Shown here: one piece after another, positions 34,318 through 43,206 of the stretch | Layout: every line of letters begins with the position of its first letter | Numbering within the stretch: position 1 is the first letter of the stretch | NCBI RefSeq assembly: GCF_025515305.1 | Contig: NZ_JAOPHT010000003.1 | Location: forward strand, 248,001-312,000 | Reading direction: 5' to 3' | DNA: 64,000 bases | Source: Roseicyclus sediminis | Lineage (GTDB): Bacteria > Pseudomonadota > Alphaproteobacteria > Rhodobacterales > Rhodobacteraceae | The notes under the pieces: generated by a model | Seen by the model: only the letters and a program-made list of their open reading frames with translations | What the model was told of the DNA's origin: nothing | The model's database searches: none | Program-made: the position numbers and the translations under genes

Positions 34318-35013
34318 CATCCGGATCACGTCCTTCTCGATAGCCAGGACATAGCCGCGCCGCGCGATGTTCTTGATCAGAAGCTCGCTCACGATCTGGT
34401 TGCCGAGCGTGTCGCGCAGCCGCTTGATCCGGGTCGCGCCGGCGGCCTCGTCCACATCCGTCTCCGCCCGGCCCGAGACCATCGCCTCGATCTGCGCGCC
34501 GGTCAGCACCTCGTCGTCGAGCCGCGCCTCGGCGAGTACCGAGAGCGTCTCCATCGCGGCATCCGTCAGCTTGAACTCGAGGTTGTTGATGAGAACCACG
34601 CGCTCCTCCCGGCTGAGGATGAGGGAGGACACCTGGATGCCCTGCCGCTCGATCTGCCCGATGCGGCGGTTGAGCGTGACGATGGTGCCAAGAAAGACGA
34701 GGCAGGCGATCAGCAGCGCGGCGGCGAAGACCATCAGGACGAACATCACCGCGCGGTAGCTTTCGAGAACGCCCGAGAAGGTCGTGCCGGTCTCGGCCAT
34801 GATCTCCAGCATCCGCGTGGCATCCGGGTCGCGCACGTCCGCGCTGACGAAGATATCGGCGATGGCGGCGTTGAAGGCGTCGGCGTCGGGCAGGTTCACG
34901 AACAGCAGGATCGCCGTCATCACCAGGATGGCGACGATCGCGGCCATGCCGAGCTGAATGACCCGGGTCGATGCGATCCGGGTTTCAGAAACGAAGGAAG
35001 AAGGCTCCGGCAT
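34312..35013 (-). CDS. Membrane-anchored protein with C-terminal OmpR-type winged helix
   Basis: I do not recognise a named family. The 233-residue protein has two transmembrane helices (about residues 19-41 and 86-112) enclosing a roughly 44-residue loop predicted to be periplasmic. A cytoplasmic C-terminal domain (about 135-230) looks like the OmpR/ToxR winged helix: 'LEFKLTDAAMETLSVLAEA', 'GATRIKRLRDTLGN' and the wing 'IKNIARRGYVLAIEK'. There is no receiver domain. ToxR-type regulators have the opposite order (winged helix first). ATG 35013 follows a strong AGGAGGG. The start overlaps the upstream secreted-protein gene by 29 bases, so they form one operon. Confidence 0.7.
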   Translation of the reverse strand: MPEPSSFVSETRIASTRVIQLGMAAIVAILVMTAILLFVNLPDADAFNAAIADIFVSADVRDPDATRMLEIMAETGTTFSGVLESYRAVMFVLMVFAAALLIACLVFLGTIVTLNRRIGQIERQGIQVSSLILSREERVVLINNLEFKLTDAAMETLSVLAEARLDDEVLTGAQIEAMVSGRAETDVDEAAGATRIKRLRDTLGNQIVSELLIKNIARRGYVLAIEKDVIRML

Positions 35014-35278
35014 CGGCCCTCCTTGCGTTGAGGCCGCTGTCGTCAAAGACCGAGATCACCTGCAGAAGCTGCCAGCCCTCGGCGGCGATGCGCTGGGCGA
35101 TGACCGGCGCGGCGTCGGCGACGGAACACGCGGCGTCGGGAATTGCGATCACCCCGTAATGGAGGCGCAGGGGGTCGTCTGTCCGGGCGCGGTAATCGGC
35201 GTAGCACGCGGCCGAAACCGGACCGGCGGCGGTGGCGAGCGCGGCGGCGATGAGCGTCATGCGAAAGGGTATCTTCAT
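34985..35278 (-). CDS. Small secreted two-cysteine protein
   Basis: A 97-residue protein with a signal peptide (residues 1-23, ending 'AGPVSA') and a mature part of about 74 residues holding two cysteines (C25 and C51), which could form one disulfide. Segments 'CYADYRARTDDPLRLHYG' and 'GWQLLQVISVF' look conserved in style, but I cannot name a family. ATG 35278 begins the signal peptide. The gene's end overlaps the start of the membrane winged-helix gene, implying a shared function, possibly as its periplasmic partner. Confidence 0.6.
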   Translation of the reverse strand: MKIPFRMTLIAAALATAAGPVSAACYADYRARTDDPLRLHYGVIAIPDAACSVADAAPVIAQRIAAEGWQLLQVISVFDDSGLNARRADAGAFFLRF

Positions 35279-35375
35279 GGCTCCGTCTCGTACTCCAAGC
35301 GGGGACAGGCGTCCACAATCGTGGCGATCCTCACTCCGGGCGGGGCTGACAGGCAATGACCGAGGCCTGCGGGAC

Positions 35376-35405
35376 GGCCGTTATCGGATAACCCCGGGCC
35401 GTTAT
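35376..35405. promoter_or_regulatory. Palindrome and phased direct repeat between divergent secreted-protein genes
   Basis: GGCCGTTAT occurs at 35376-35384 and again at 35397-35405, 21 bases (two helical turns) apart. The first copy runs into the perfect palindrome GTTATC-G-GATAAC (35380-35392). The region between 35279 and 35486 serves two divergent genes, so this is a good candidate binding site for a regulator, possibly the winged-helix protein encoded next door. Confidence 0.45.
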
Positions 35406-35486
35406 TGCTTGGCCGGACCGCAAGCGCGGATCGTCACCTCATCGCCCGCAACGTCGCGGGACCACACGAGATGAGGAGCCACGCAC

Positions 35487-35954
35487 ATGAACCGCCTCGC
35501 ACGCACCCTGACCGCCGCCGGCCTTGCGCTGAGCCTCGCGCTCGGCGCCGTCACGGCCTCGGCCACGCCCGCTCGGGCCAACAACAACGACGAGGTCGTC
35601 GCCATCATCGGCGGACTGATCGCGCTCTATGCCATCGGGCAGGCCATCCAGAACGGCAACCGCAACGACACGGCCAGCCGCAACCAGGTCCATCGCCCGG
35701 CGCCGCAGGCCCATGCGCCGCAACGGCCCCGGCAACTCGTGGCGCCCGCGCGCTGCTTCATCGAGGGGTCGGACCGCAACGGCTACTTCCGTGGCTATGT
35801 CCGGCGCTGCATGGAAAACAACGTCACGCGTCCCGCGCTCCTGCCCGACCAGTGCCTTCGCCGGGTCGAGACGGACCGTGGGCCCCGCATGATCTACGGC
35901 GGACGCTGCCTCGCGCAGAACGGGTGGGTCCGCGAGGCAGGTTTCCGGCCCTGA
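35487..35954 (+). CDS. Secreted four-cysteine hypothetical protein
   Basis: A 155-residue protein of unknown function. The signal peptide ends near residue 31 ('TPARA'). A short hydrophobic stretch (37-53) and a Pro/Gln/Arg-rich linker (65-88) precede a small C-terminal domain with four cysteines (C90, C108, C123, C141), probably two disulfides. ATG 35487 follows GAGGAGCC. It is divergent from the two-cysteine/winged-helix operon and ends in a strong terminator, so it is a single transcript. Confidence 0.6.
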   Translation: MNRLARTLTAAGLALSLALGAVTASATPARANNNDEVVAIIGGLIALYAIGQAIQNGNRNDTASRNQVHRPAPQAHAPQRPRQLVAPARCFIEGSDRNGYFRGYVRRCMENNVTRPALLPDQCLRRVETDRGPRMIYGGRCLAQNGWVREAGFRP

Positions 35955-35990
35955 GGGGGCGCCCCCAACCAAGACCCCCCGGGCACGGCG

Positions 35991-36026
35991 GGGCGGCGGC
36001 TTCCCCTGGCCGCCGCCCCTTTTCTT
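35991..36026 (+). terminator. Intrinsic terminator
   Basis: GGGCGGCGGC (35991-36000) pairs perfectly with GCCGCCGCCC (36009-36018) around an eight-base loop and is followed by CTTTTCTT. It ends the secreted four-cysteine gene before rnhB. Confidence 0.82.
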
Positions 36027-36058
36027 GTCTTGCGGCGCGGCCCGTGGGAAGAAACCGA

Positions 36059-36688
36059 ATGCCGAAGCGCGCGTTGATCTTCCCTGATTTCACCCATGAA
36101 GCGGCGCTTGTCGCCGCAGGCGCGGCTCCTGTCGCCGGTGTCGACGAGGTCGGACGCGGGCCGCTGGCCGGGCCGGTGACTGCCGCGGCCGTGATCCTCG
36201 ATCCCGCACGCATTCCCGAGGGCCTGAACGACTCCAAGAGCCTCAGCGCGAAACGCCGCGCGGCACTGGTCGAGGCGCTGAGCGACACGGCCGAGGTCGC
36301 GGTCGGCTGGGCCAGCGTCGAGGAGATCGACACGCTCAACATCCGCAACGCCGCCTTTCTCGCGATGTGCCGCGCCGTGGCGGGCCTTCCGCGAGTACCG
36401 GGCCATGTCCTGGTCGACGGCAACGCCTGCCCGCGCGACATGCCCTGTCCGGCCACACCGCTGGTGAAGGGCGACGCGCGCAGCCTGTCGATCGCGGCCG
36501 CCTCGATCGTCGCCAAGGTCGCCCGCGACGCGGTGATGGCCGAGCTCGACGAGGCCTTTCCCGGCTACGGCTGGGCGACCAATGCAGGCTATCCCACGGC
36601 GGCGCACCGGGCCGCTCTGCAACATCTGGGGGTCACCCCGCACCATAGACGTTCCTTCGCGCCGGTCCACCAGATGTTGTGGGGCTGA
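36059..36688 (+). CDS. rnhB: Ribonuclease HII
   Basis: Removes RNA from RNA-DNA hybrids, including single ribonucleotides. The 209-residue protein has the DEDD active site: D29 and E30 in '[16 protein letters not shown]', the third acid in '[10 protein letters not shown]', and the fourth near '[13 protein letters not shown]'. '[10 protein letters not shown]' is the substrate-binding region. ATG 36059 follows GGGAAGAAAC. It stands directly upstream of ccrM, a conserved alphaproteobacterial order. Confidence 0.93.
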   Translation: MPKRALIFPDFTHEAALVAAGAAPVAGVDEVGRGPLAGPVTAAAVILDPARIPEGLNDSKSLSAKRRAALVEALSDTAEVAVGWASVEEIDTLNIRNAAFLAMCRAVAGLPRVPGHVLVDGNACPRDMPCPATPLVKGDARSLSIAAASIVAKVARDAVMAELDEAFPGYGWATNAGYPTAAHRAALQHLGVTPHHRRSFAPVHQMLWG

Positions 36689-37894
<1,206 letters not shown>

Positions 37895-37954
37895 GCCGGG
37901 GTTGCCCGGGCGCTCTTCGGCCCCATCTCTGACCCGCAAGGGAAGGGAAGACCG

Positions 37955-38629
37955 ATGAAGCTCAACGCCGATTTCAGCGCCCGTGTCGTGATCCGGCCCG
38001 CGGACTACGCCTGGGCCGCCTCGCCTGCCGCAGGGGTCGAACGCATGATGCTCGACCGGATCGGCGGCGAGGTGGCGCGCGCGACGACCATCGTCCGCTT
38101 CGCCCCGAACAGCGCCTTCGACGCGCATACCCATGGCGGGGGCGAGGAATACCTTGTCCTCGAAGGTGTCTTCTCCGACGAGGCCGGGGACTATCCGGCC
38201 GGAACCTATGTGCGGAATCCGATCGGCACCTCGCACCGTCCCCATATCGGGCCGGAAGGCGCGACGATCCTCGTGAAGCTGCACCAGTTCGAGGACACCG
38301 ACACCAAGCAGAAGGTGGTCGATACGCGGAACGCGGCCTTCACGCCGGGCGCGACCGAGGGTGTGGAGGTCCTGCCTCTCCATTCGGTCCCGACCGAGGA
38401 GGTCGGGTTGCACCGCTGGCAACCGGGCACGGCGCTGCCGCCCCATGGCCATGCCGGGGGTGCGGAGATCTTCGTGCTTGAAGGCAGCTTCGCGGACGAG
38501 CACGGGACCTATCCTGCGGGAACCTGGCTGCGCCTGCCGCATCTTTTCGCCCACGCGCCCCGGACGGACGAAGGCTGCCTGCTCTGGGTCAAGTCCGGGC
38601 ACCTGCCGCGCGAGGCGGCGGCGGCCTGA
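37955..38629 (+). CDS. Bicupin protein of the ChrR-like type
   Basis: A 224-residue protein with two cupin barrels. The first is seen in 'FAPNSAFDAHTHGGGEEYLVLEGVFSDE', the second in 'LPPHGHAGGAEIFVLEGSFADE'. Both keep metal-ligand histidines and a Glu. It resembles the cupin half of ChrR-type anti-sigma factors but lacks their N-terminal zinc domain, and no ECF sigma gene is adjacent. It may be an acetylacetone dioxygenase-like enzyme or a sensor. ATG 37955 follows AGGGAAGGGAAG. Confidence 0.8.
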   Translation: MKLNADFSARVVIRPADYAWAASPAAGVERMMLDRIGGEVARATTIVRFAPNSAFDAHTHGGGEEYLVLEGVFSDEAGDYPAGTYVRNPIGTSHRPHIGPEGATILVKLHQFEDTDTKQKVVDTRNAAFTPGATEGVEVLPLHSVPTEEVGLHRWQPGTALPPHGHAGGAEIFVLEGSFADEHGTYPAGTWLRLPHLFAHAPRTDEGCLLWVKSGHLPREAAAA

Positions 38630-38687
38630 CACTCGCCGGTCGCGGCCGGCGGGCTAGTCTGTTCACCGTAGGACCGGAGGCCAGACC

Positions 38688-39323
38688 ATGAAGATCACCG
38701 TGATCGGAGCGAGCCGCGGCATCGGCCGAAAGGTGGTGGAATACGCGCTGGAGCGGGGTCATACCGTTCGCGCAGTGGCCCGCAGTGCCGAGGCCATCGA
38801 GACCGAAAGCGCCGCGCTGGAAAAGGTGCAGGGGGACGCGACGGACCCCGAACTTCTCGCCCATGCGGTGGCCGGGGCCGACGCCGTGATCCTGACGCTC
38901 GGCGTGCCGCGCGACGTGCGTGCGCTGAAACCCACGACGTTGTTCTCCACCGCAACACAGGCGCTGATCCCGGCGATGGAGGTCGCGGGCGTGAAGCGAT
39001 TGCTGACGGTGACGGGCTTCGGCGCCGGGGACAGCTACGGCAAGCTTTCGGCGCCCGAAAAGCTGACCCTCAAGACCTTTCTGGGCCGCGCCTACGCCGA
39101 CAAGGACCTGCAGGAGGACCTGATCCGGGGCTCCGGCCTCGACTGGACCATCGCGCGGCCGGGTATCCTCACGGACACGAAGATGACCGGCAAATACCAG
39201 GTGCTGGTCGACCCATCGACCTGGCGGCAGGGGATCATTTCGCGGGCCGACGTGGCGCATTTCCTCGTCCATGCGGCGGAAGAGGGAAGCCACGTGCACC
39301 AGACCCCTGCGCTCCAGAGATAA
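38688..39323 (+). CDS. NAD(P)-binding atypical SDR (NmrA/NAD(P)H-binding type)
   Basis: A 211-residue protein with an N-terminal Rossmann turn 'VIGASRGIGRKVVEYALERG' and no Tyr-x-x-x-Lys catalytic pair of classical SDRs. The later 'SGLDWTIARPGILTD' is characteristic of the atypical NAD(P)H-binding group. A redox or regulatory role in the cytoplasm is likely; the substrate is unknown. ATG 38688 follows GGACCGGAGG. Confidence 0.83.
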   Translation: MKITVIGASRGIGRKVVEYALERGHTVRAVARSAEAIETESAALEKVQGDATDPELLAHAVAGADAVILTLGVPRDVRALKPTTLFSTATQALIPAMEVAGVKRLLTVTGFGAGDSYGKLSAPEKLTLKTFLGRAYADKDLQEDLIRGSGLDWTIARPGILTDTKMTGKYQVLVDPSTWRQGIISRADVAHFLVHAAEEGSHVHQTPALQR

Positions 39324-39587
39324 GGCTCTTCCGGTCTTGTCGGGATGGGCATCGCGCGCGGCTTACCGGTGTGACGGCGCGGTGCCGGCGCGTTCGGACA
39401 CGGGAGCCGAACACCTCGTTCGCGCGACTCTTCCTGTCGCCCTCGACAACCCACGCAGCGCTTTGCGATTGCCTCGTGACGCCATGGCCGAGCTTAGGGG
39501 CCGAGGCGGCGCGTGCACAGGCCCTCCAGCTATCGCCGGACGAGGGCATGCGCGACCGGCTGCGGGACCGCGTCTGGCGCCGGGCGC
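39324..39587. other. 264-base gap between convergent genes, no gene recognised
   Basis: The gap between the SDR-type gene and alkB (both ending toward it) holds no convincing coding frame. It has a small inverted repeat, GTTCGG (39392-39397) with CCGAAC (39407-39412), and GC palindromes at its alkB end. No T-run terminator was found. Confidence 0.4.
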
Positions 39588-40721
39588 CTAGCGCGGCGCC
39601 GGCAGCAGCCCCTTGTTGTAAGGGTGCCAGTCCTCGATCTCGGGGTAGTAGAACCGCCGCCACGCCTTCACCCGGGGGTTCATCACCCGCTTCCATAGCG
39701 GCGGGATCATCGCGGCGGCGGTCATCACCGGGTAGCCGTAAGGCAGCTGCGGCGCCTCGTCCTCCTCGTAGTTTTGCAGGAGCGGGAAACGGCGGTCGGG
39801 CTTGTAATGGTGGTCCGAATGCCGCTGCAGGTTGATAAGCAGCCAGTTCGACGCTCGGTGCGCCGCGTTCCACGAATGACGGGGCAGGACATGCTCGTAT
39901 TTCCCGTCGCCCAGATGCTTCCGCGTCAGCCCGTAGTGTTCGATGTAGTTGGTCAGTTCCAGTTGCCAGATCGCAATGAAGGCCTGGAACAGGAACAGGC
40001 CCACGCCGCCCCATCCGCCCAGCGCGAAGGCCAGCGCGAGAAACCCGCCCTGCAGCGCGGCATAGCGCCAGAACGGGTTCCTGCGGTGCCACCAGGGCAG
40101 GCCCTTCCGGGCCAGCAGGTCCCGCTCGGCCCCGAAGGCGGAGCCGAGGCTCTGGCGCAGGACACGCGGGAAGAAGCGGTGGAACCCTTCGTTGTAGCGC
40201 GCTGTCACCGGGTCGCGCCGCGTGCCGACATAGCGGTGATGCACCAGAAGATGCTCGGAACGGAAATGCGAATAGAGAACCGAGGCGAGCAGGACGTCGC
40301 TCAGCGTTCGCTCCAGGCGGTTCCTCTGGTGCATCAGCTCGTGGGAATAGTTGATGCCGATGGTGCCCGTCAGGACACCGACGCCGAAAAAGAGGCCAAG
40401 CTTCTCCGGCATCGACAGCGTGCCGGAGGTCTGCACGTAGCGGATCATGGCGAACAGCAGGACAACCTGCACCGGCACCCAGATCAGCGTCACGAGGCGA
40501 TACCAGAAGAGGTCGGCCTCCGGTGTCGCGGGATCCGCGTTCTCGCGGTAGGGCCCGATCACCGCGTCGAGCACGCCGAACAGCCACCAGGTGCCAAGAG
40601 GCACGAGGATCAGCCACCAGCCGCCCATCTGCGATACCCACACGACCAGCGGCACAAGCAGCAGCGACAGCCAGAACGGCAGCGCGCGCGATAGGGATCG
40701 AAGCTCTGCCGCGGGAACCAT
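39588..40721 (-). CDS. alkB: Alkane 1-monooxygenase (AlkB type)
   Basis: Integral-membrane diiron hydroxylase for terminal oxidation of medium-chain alkanes; 377 residues. The histidine boxes are all present: H127-x3-H131 in 'SHELMHQ', H147 with H151-H152 in 'EHLLVHHRYVG', 'NYIEHYGL' (H252), and H291, H294, H295 in 'LQRHSDHHY'. Several hydrophobic helices lie in the first 120 residues. ATG 40721 begins the first membrane-proximal segment; the frame runs on upstream into mutY. No rubredoxin or rubredoxin reductase lies nearby. Confidence 0.92.
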   Translation of the reverse strand: MVPAAELRSLSRALPFWLSLLLVPLVVWVSQMGGWWLILVPLGTWWLFGVLDAVIGPYRENADPATPEADLFWYRLVTLIWVPVQVVLLFAMIRYVQTSGTLSMPEKLGLFFGVGVLTGTIGINYSHELMHQRNRLERTLSDVLLASVLYSHFRSEHLLVHHRYVGTRRDPVTARYNEGFHRFFPRVLRQSLGSAFGAERDLLARKGLPWWHRRNPFWRYAALQGGFLALAFALGGWGGVGLFLFQAFIAIWQLELTNYIEHYGLTRKHLGDGKYEHVLPRHSWNAAHRASNWLLINLQRHSDHHYKPDRRFPLLQNYEEDEAPQLPYGYPVMTAAAMIPPLWKRVMNPRVKAWRRFYYPEIEDWHPYNKGLLPAPR

Positions 40722-40782
40722 GTCCGGTCTCTGGGGTTCGGGTTGCGGGTGGCGTGCAGAATCGGGCCAGTCGCGGGATCGG

Positions 40783-41838
40783 TCAATCCCCCGTGGCATC
40801 CTCCCAGGCCCCTGCCGCAAGGTCATGGGCCTTTCGCATGACCGTTGGAAGGGCGGCGGGGCGGAACTCGGCGCGCGGCATGAAGGTGCCGCGCTCGGGG
40901 ATTGCATCCGCGCCAACGACAGCCATTCGCAGCGCGAGGCGCAGATGGAAATGCGTGAAGGTGTGCCGCACCTCCAGCCCCGGATCGTGCCAGTCGGTGG
41001 CAAGGGGCGGTGCCTCGAGCGGCGCGTCTTCCGTCCAGTCTGTCCCGGGCCAGGCCAGCATCCCGCCCAGAAGTCCGCTGGGCGGCCGTGTCTCGAGCAG
41101 GACGGCACCATCCTTCCGCCTCACGAGGTAGGCGATGCCGTGCCGCGTCGGCTTGGCCTTCTTCGGCGCCTTCGCAGGGAGGTCCGCGGCGATCCCCTCC
41201 TTCCGCCCGGCACATCCCGGCATCAGCGGGCAGATCCCGCAGGCGGGCGATTTCGGCGTGCAGATGGTCGCCCCGAGGTCCATCAGCGCCTGCGCATGGC
41301 AGCCGGGCCGCACCTCGGGTGTCAGTCGCGCTGCAAGGGCCCTGAGCTCGGGCTTGGACCCCGGCAGCGGATCGGTCACGGCGAAAAGGCGGGACATGAC
41401 CCGCTCGATATTCCCGTCGAGGACGGCTGCGGGCCGGTCGAAGGCGATGGCCGCGATGGCCGCCGCCGTGTAGGGGCCGATGCCCGGAAGCGCGCGCAGC
41501 CCCTCCTCGCTGTCCGGAAAGACGCCGTCATGCTCCGTCGCCACGGCCCGTGCGCATTTCAGGAGGTTGCGCGCCCGCGCGTAGTAGCCAAGCCCGGCCC
41601 ACTCGGCCATGACCTCGGCATCCTCCGCCTCGGCGAGGGCCGTGACCGATGGCCACCGTTCGGTGAAACGGCGGAAATAGTCGCGGACCGCGGCGACCGT
41701 CGTCTGCTGCAGCATCACCTCCGACAACCAGACGAAGTAGGGGTCGGGACGCGCGCCTTCCGCCAGCGCGTCGGGCGGCACGCGCCAGGGCAGCACCCTT
41801 GCATGGGTGTCGTACCAGCGCATCAGGGCGTCCTGCAT
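40783..41838 (-). CDS. mutY: A/G-specific adenine glycosylase
   Basis: Removes adenine mispaired with 8-oxoguanine; 351 residues from ATG 41838. The helix-hairpin-helix 'LPGIGPYTAAAIAAIAF', the catalytic glutamate in 'SEVMLQQTTVAAV', and the iron-sulfur motif C-x6-C-x2-C-x5-C in 'CTPKSPACGICPLMPGC' are visible. A NUDIX-like domain fills the C-terminal third. A TTG at 41853 with AAGAGG upstream is a possible earlier start (five more residues). It is divergent from the DUF721 gene. Confidence 0.94.
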   Translation of the reverse strand: MQDALMRWYDTHARVLPWRVPPDALAEGARPDPYFVWLSEVMLQQTTVAAVRDYFRRFTERWPSVTALAEAEDAEVMAEWAGLGYYARARNLLKCARAVATEHDGVFPDSEEGLRALPGIGPYTAAAIAAIAFDRPAAVLDGNIERVMSRLFAVTDPLPGSKPELRALAARLTPEVRPGCHAQALMDLGATICTPKSPACGICPLMPGCAGRKEGIAADLPAKAPKKAKPTRHGIAYLVRRKDGAVLLETRPPSGLLGGMLAWPGTDWTEDAPLEAPPLATDWHDPGLEVRHTFTHFHLRLALRMAVVGADAIPERGTFMPRAEFRPAALPTVMRKAHDLAAGAWEDATGD

Positions 41839-41881
41839 CTCGGCGTCACGCAAGCGTTATCCGTCCTCTTGTTGCTCGTTA

Positions 41882-41910
41882 TTGGTTAACAGTGCGTGAC
41901 GGCATAGATT
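41882..41910 (+). promoter_or_regulatory. Candidate promoter of the DUF721/dciA-like gene
   Basis: TTGGTT (41882-41887) and TAGATT (41905-41910) are 17 bases apart in the intergenic region between mutY and the DUF721 gene. The match to sigma-70 consensus is moderate. Confidence 0.35.
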
Positions 41911-41963
41911 GCGGGCGGACCGGGAAAGACAACCCCCTCCGCCCCGTTGGGAAAGGCAAGACG

Positions 41964-42482
41964 ATGGCCCCGCCGCGCCACGACGGCACAGCACCAGACC
42001 CGCGCCGCAAGCGCGGCTTCGAACGTGCGGCGACGCTGGTCTCGGCGCATCTGCGCGCTCCGGCGGAGAAACGCGGCTTCGCCGAGGCACGGCTACTCAC
42101 CCACTGGGCCGACATCGTGGGCGCGGATATCGCCGAGATCGCCGTGCCGCTGCGCATCGGCTACGGGCGCGGGTTCGGTGGAACGCTGGTCCTTCTGACG
42201 ACCGGTGCGAACGCCCCCATCCTGGAGATGCGCGGCACCGAGATCGTGGAGCGCGTGAACGCCTGCTACGGTTATCGCGCCGTCTCGCGTGTCCAGGTGA
42301 CACAGACCGCGCCCACCGGCTTCGCCGAGGGCCGCGTCGCCTTTGCAGGACCTGCGAAGGCAGCGGAAAGGACACCCGACCCCGAGCGACTGGCGGCCGC
42401 GACCGAGGGGCTGGACGAGATCGAGGACGAGGGCCTTCGTGCCGCGCTGAGCGCACTGGCGCAGAAGGTCGTCGCCCGCTAG
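41964..42482 (+). CDS. DUF721/DciA-like protein
   Basis: A 172-residue protein with the DUF721 (DciA-like) fold: 'RRKRGFERAATLVSAHLRAPAEKRGFAEARLLTHW' and 'RGTEIVERVNACYGYRAVSRVQV'. DciA is the ancestral loader of the replicative helicase DnaB. ATG 41964 follows AAAGGCAAG; a longer frame goes back to 41799 without a good start. It lies 40 bases upstream of a DsbA-type gene in a likely operon. Confidence 0.8.
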   Translation: MAPPRHDGTAPDPRRKRGFERAATLVSAHLRAPAEKRGFAEARLLTHWADIVGADIAEIAVPLRIGYGRGFGGTLVLLTTGANAPILEMRGTEIVERVNACYGYRAVSRVQVTQTAPTGFAEGRVAFAGPAKAAERTPDPERLAAATEGLDEIEDEGLRAALSALAQKVVAR

Positions 42483-42522
42483 GAACCGCGAAACACAACA
42501 AGGACAATCCGGAGGCTGATCG

Positions 42523-43206
42523 ATGGACCGTAGAAAGATGCTGATCGGGGTGGCAGGCACCGGCGTGCTGGCGCTGGGCGGGACCGCGCTCCTGCGTCCG
42601 GGGCAGGAGGCGCTGCCGCTTCTCCCCGTGGGAGCCGCCAATGCCCAGACCGCCGAGGCGAGCGAGGGCGATGCCCCCGAGGTCGTCGAGATGATGATGG
42701 GCAACCCCGATTCGCCGGTCACGCTGATCGAATATGCCTCGTTCACATGCCCGCATTGCCGGACCTTCCACCAGCGCGTGCTGCCCGATCTGAAGGCGAA
42801 CTACATCGACACCGGCCGCATCAACTACATCTACCGCGAAGTGTATTTCGACCGCTTCGGCCTCTGGGCCGGGATGGTCGCGCGCTGCGGCGGCCCCATG
42901 CGGTATTTCGGCATCGCCAACCTGCTCTACGAGCAGCAGACCGAATGGACGCAAGGCGCGCCCCGCGACGTGGCCGACAACCTGCGCCGGATCGGGCGGA
43001 CCGCCGGCCTCAGCAACGAGGAACTCGACACCTGCCTGACCGACCAGGCCATGGCCGAGGCGTTGCTGGCCACCTACGAGGCGAACACGGCGATCCATGA
43101 AATCCCCGGCACGCCGACCCTGATCATCAACGACGAGATGCACGGCAACATGAGCTACGCGGATCTTTCCGCGCTGCTGGACGAAGCTCTGGCCGCCGCG
43201 GAATGA
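42523..43206 (+). CDS. DsbA-family periplasmic thiol-disulfide protein
   Basis: A 227-residue protein with an N-terminal basic and hydrophobic signal-like segment ('MDRRKMLIGVAGTGVLALGG', close to a Tat motif but with a single RR). The thioredoxin-like domain carries the CxxC in 'ASFTCPHCRTFHQRVLPDLK' and a cis-proline region in 'IPGTPTLIIN'. It probably oxidises or reduces periplasmic thiols. The gene is coupled to the next by an ATGA overlap at 43203-43206, an unusual partner (CoA-transferase). Confidence 0.88.
   Translation: MDRRKMLIGVAGTGVLALGGTALLRPGQEALPLLPVGAANAQTAEASEGDAPEVVEMMMGNPDSPVTLIEYASFTCPHCRTFHQRVLPDLKANYIDTGRINYIYREVYFDRFGLWAGMVARCGGPMRYFGIANLLYEQQTEWTQGAPRDVADNLRRIGRTAGLSNEELDTCLTDQAMAEALLATYEANTAIHEIPGTPTLIINDEMHGNMSYADLSALLDEALAAAE

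Noticed and set aside
39235-40641. 468-residue minus-strand frame shifted relative to alkB
   Set aside because: It overlaps alkB in another frame and has no motifs; alkB is well supported.
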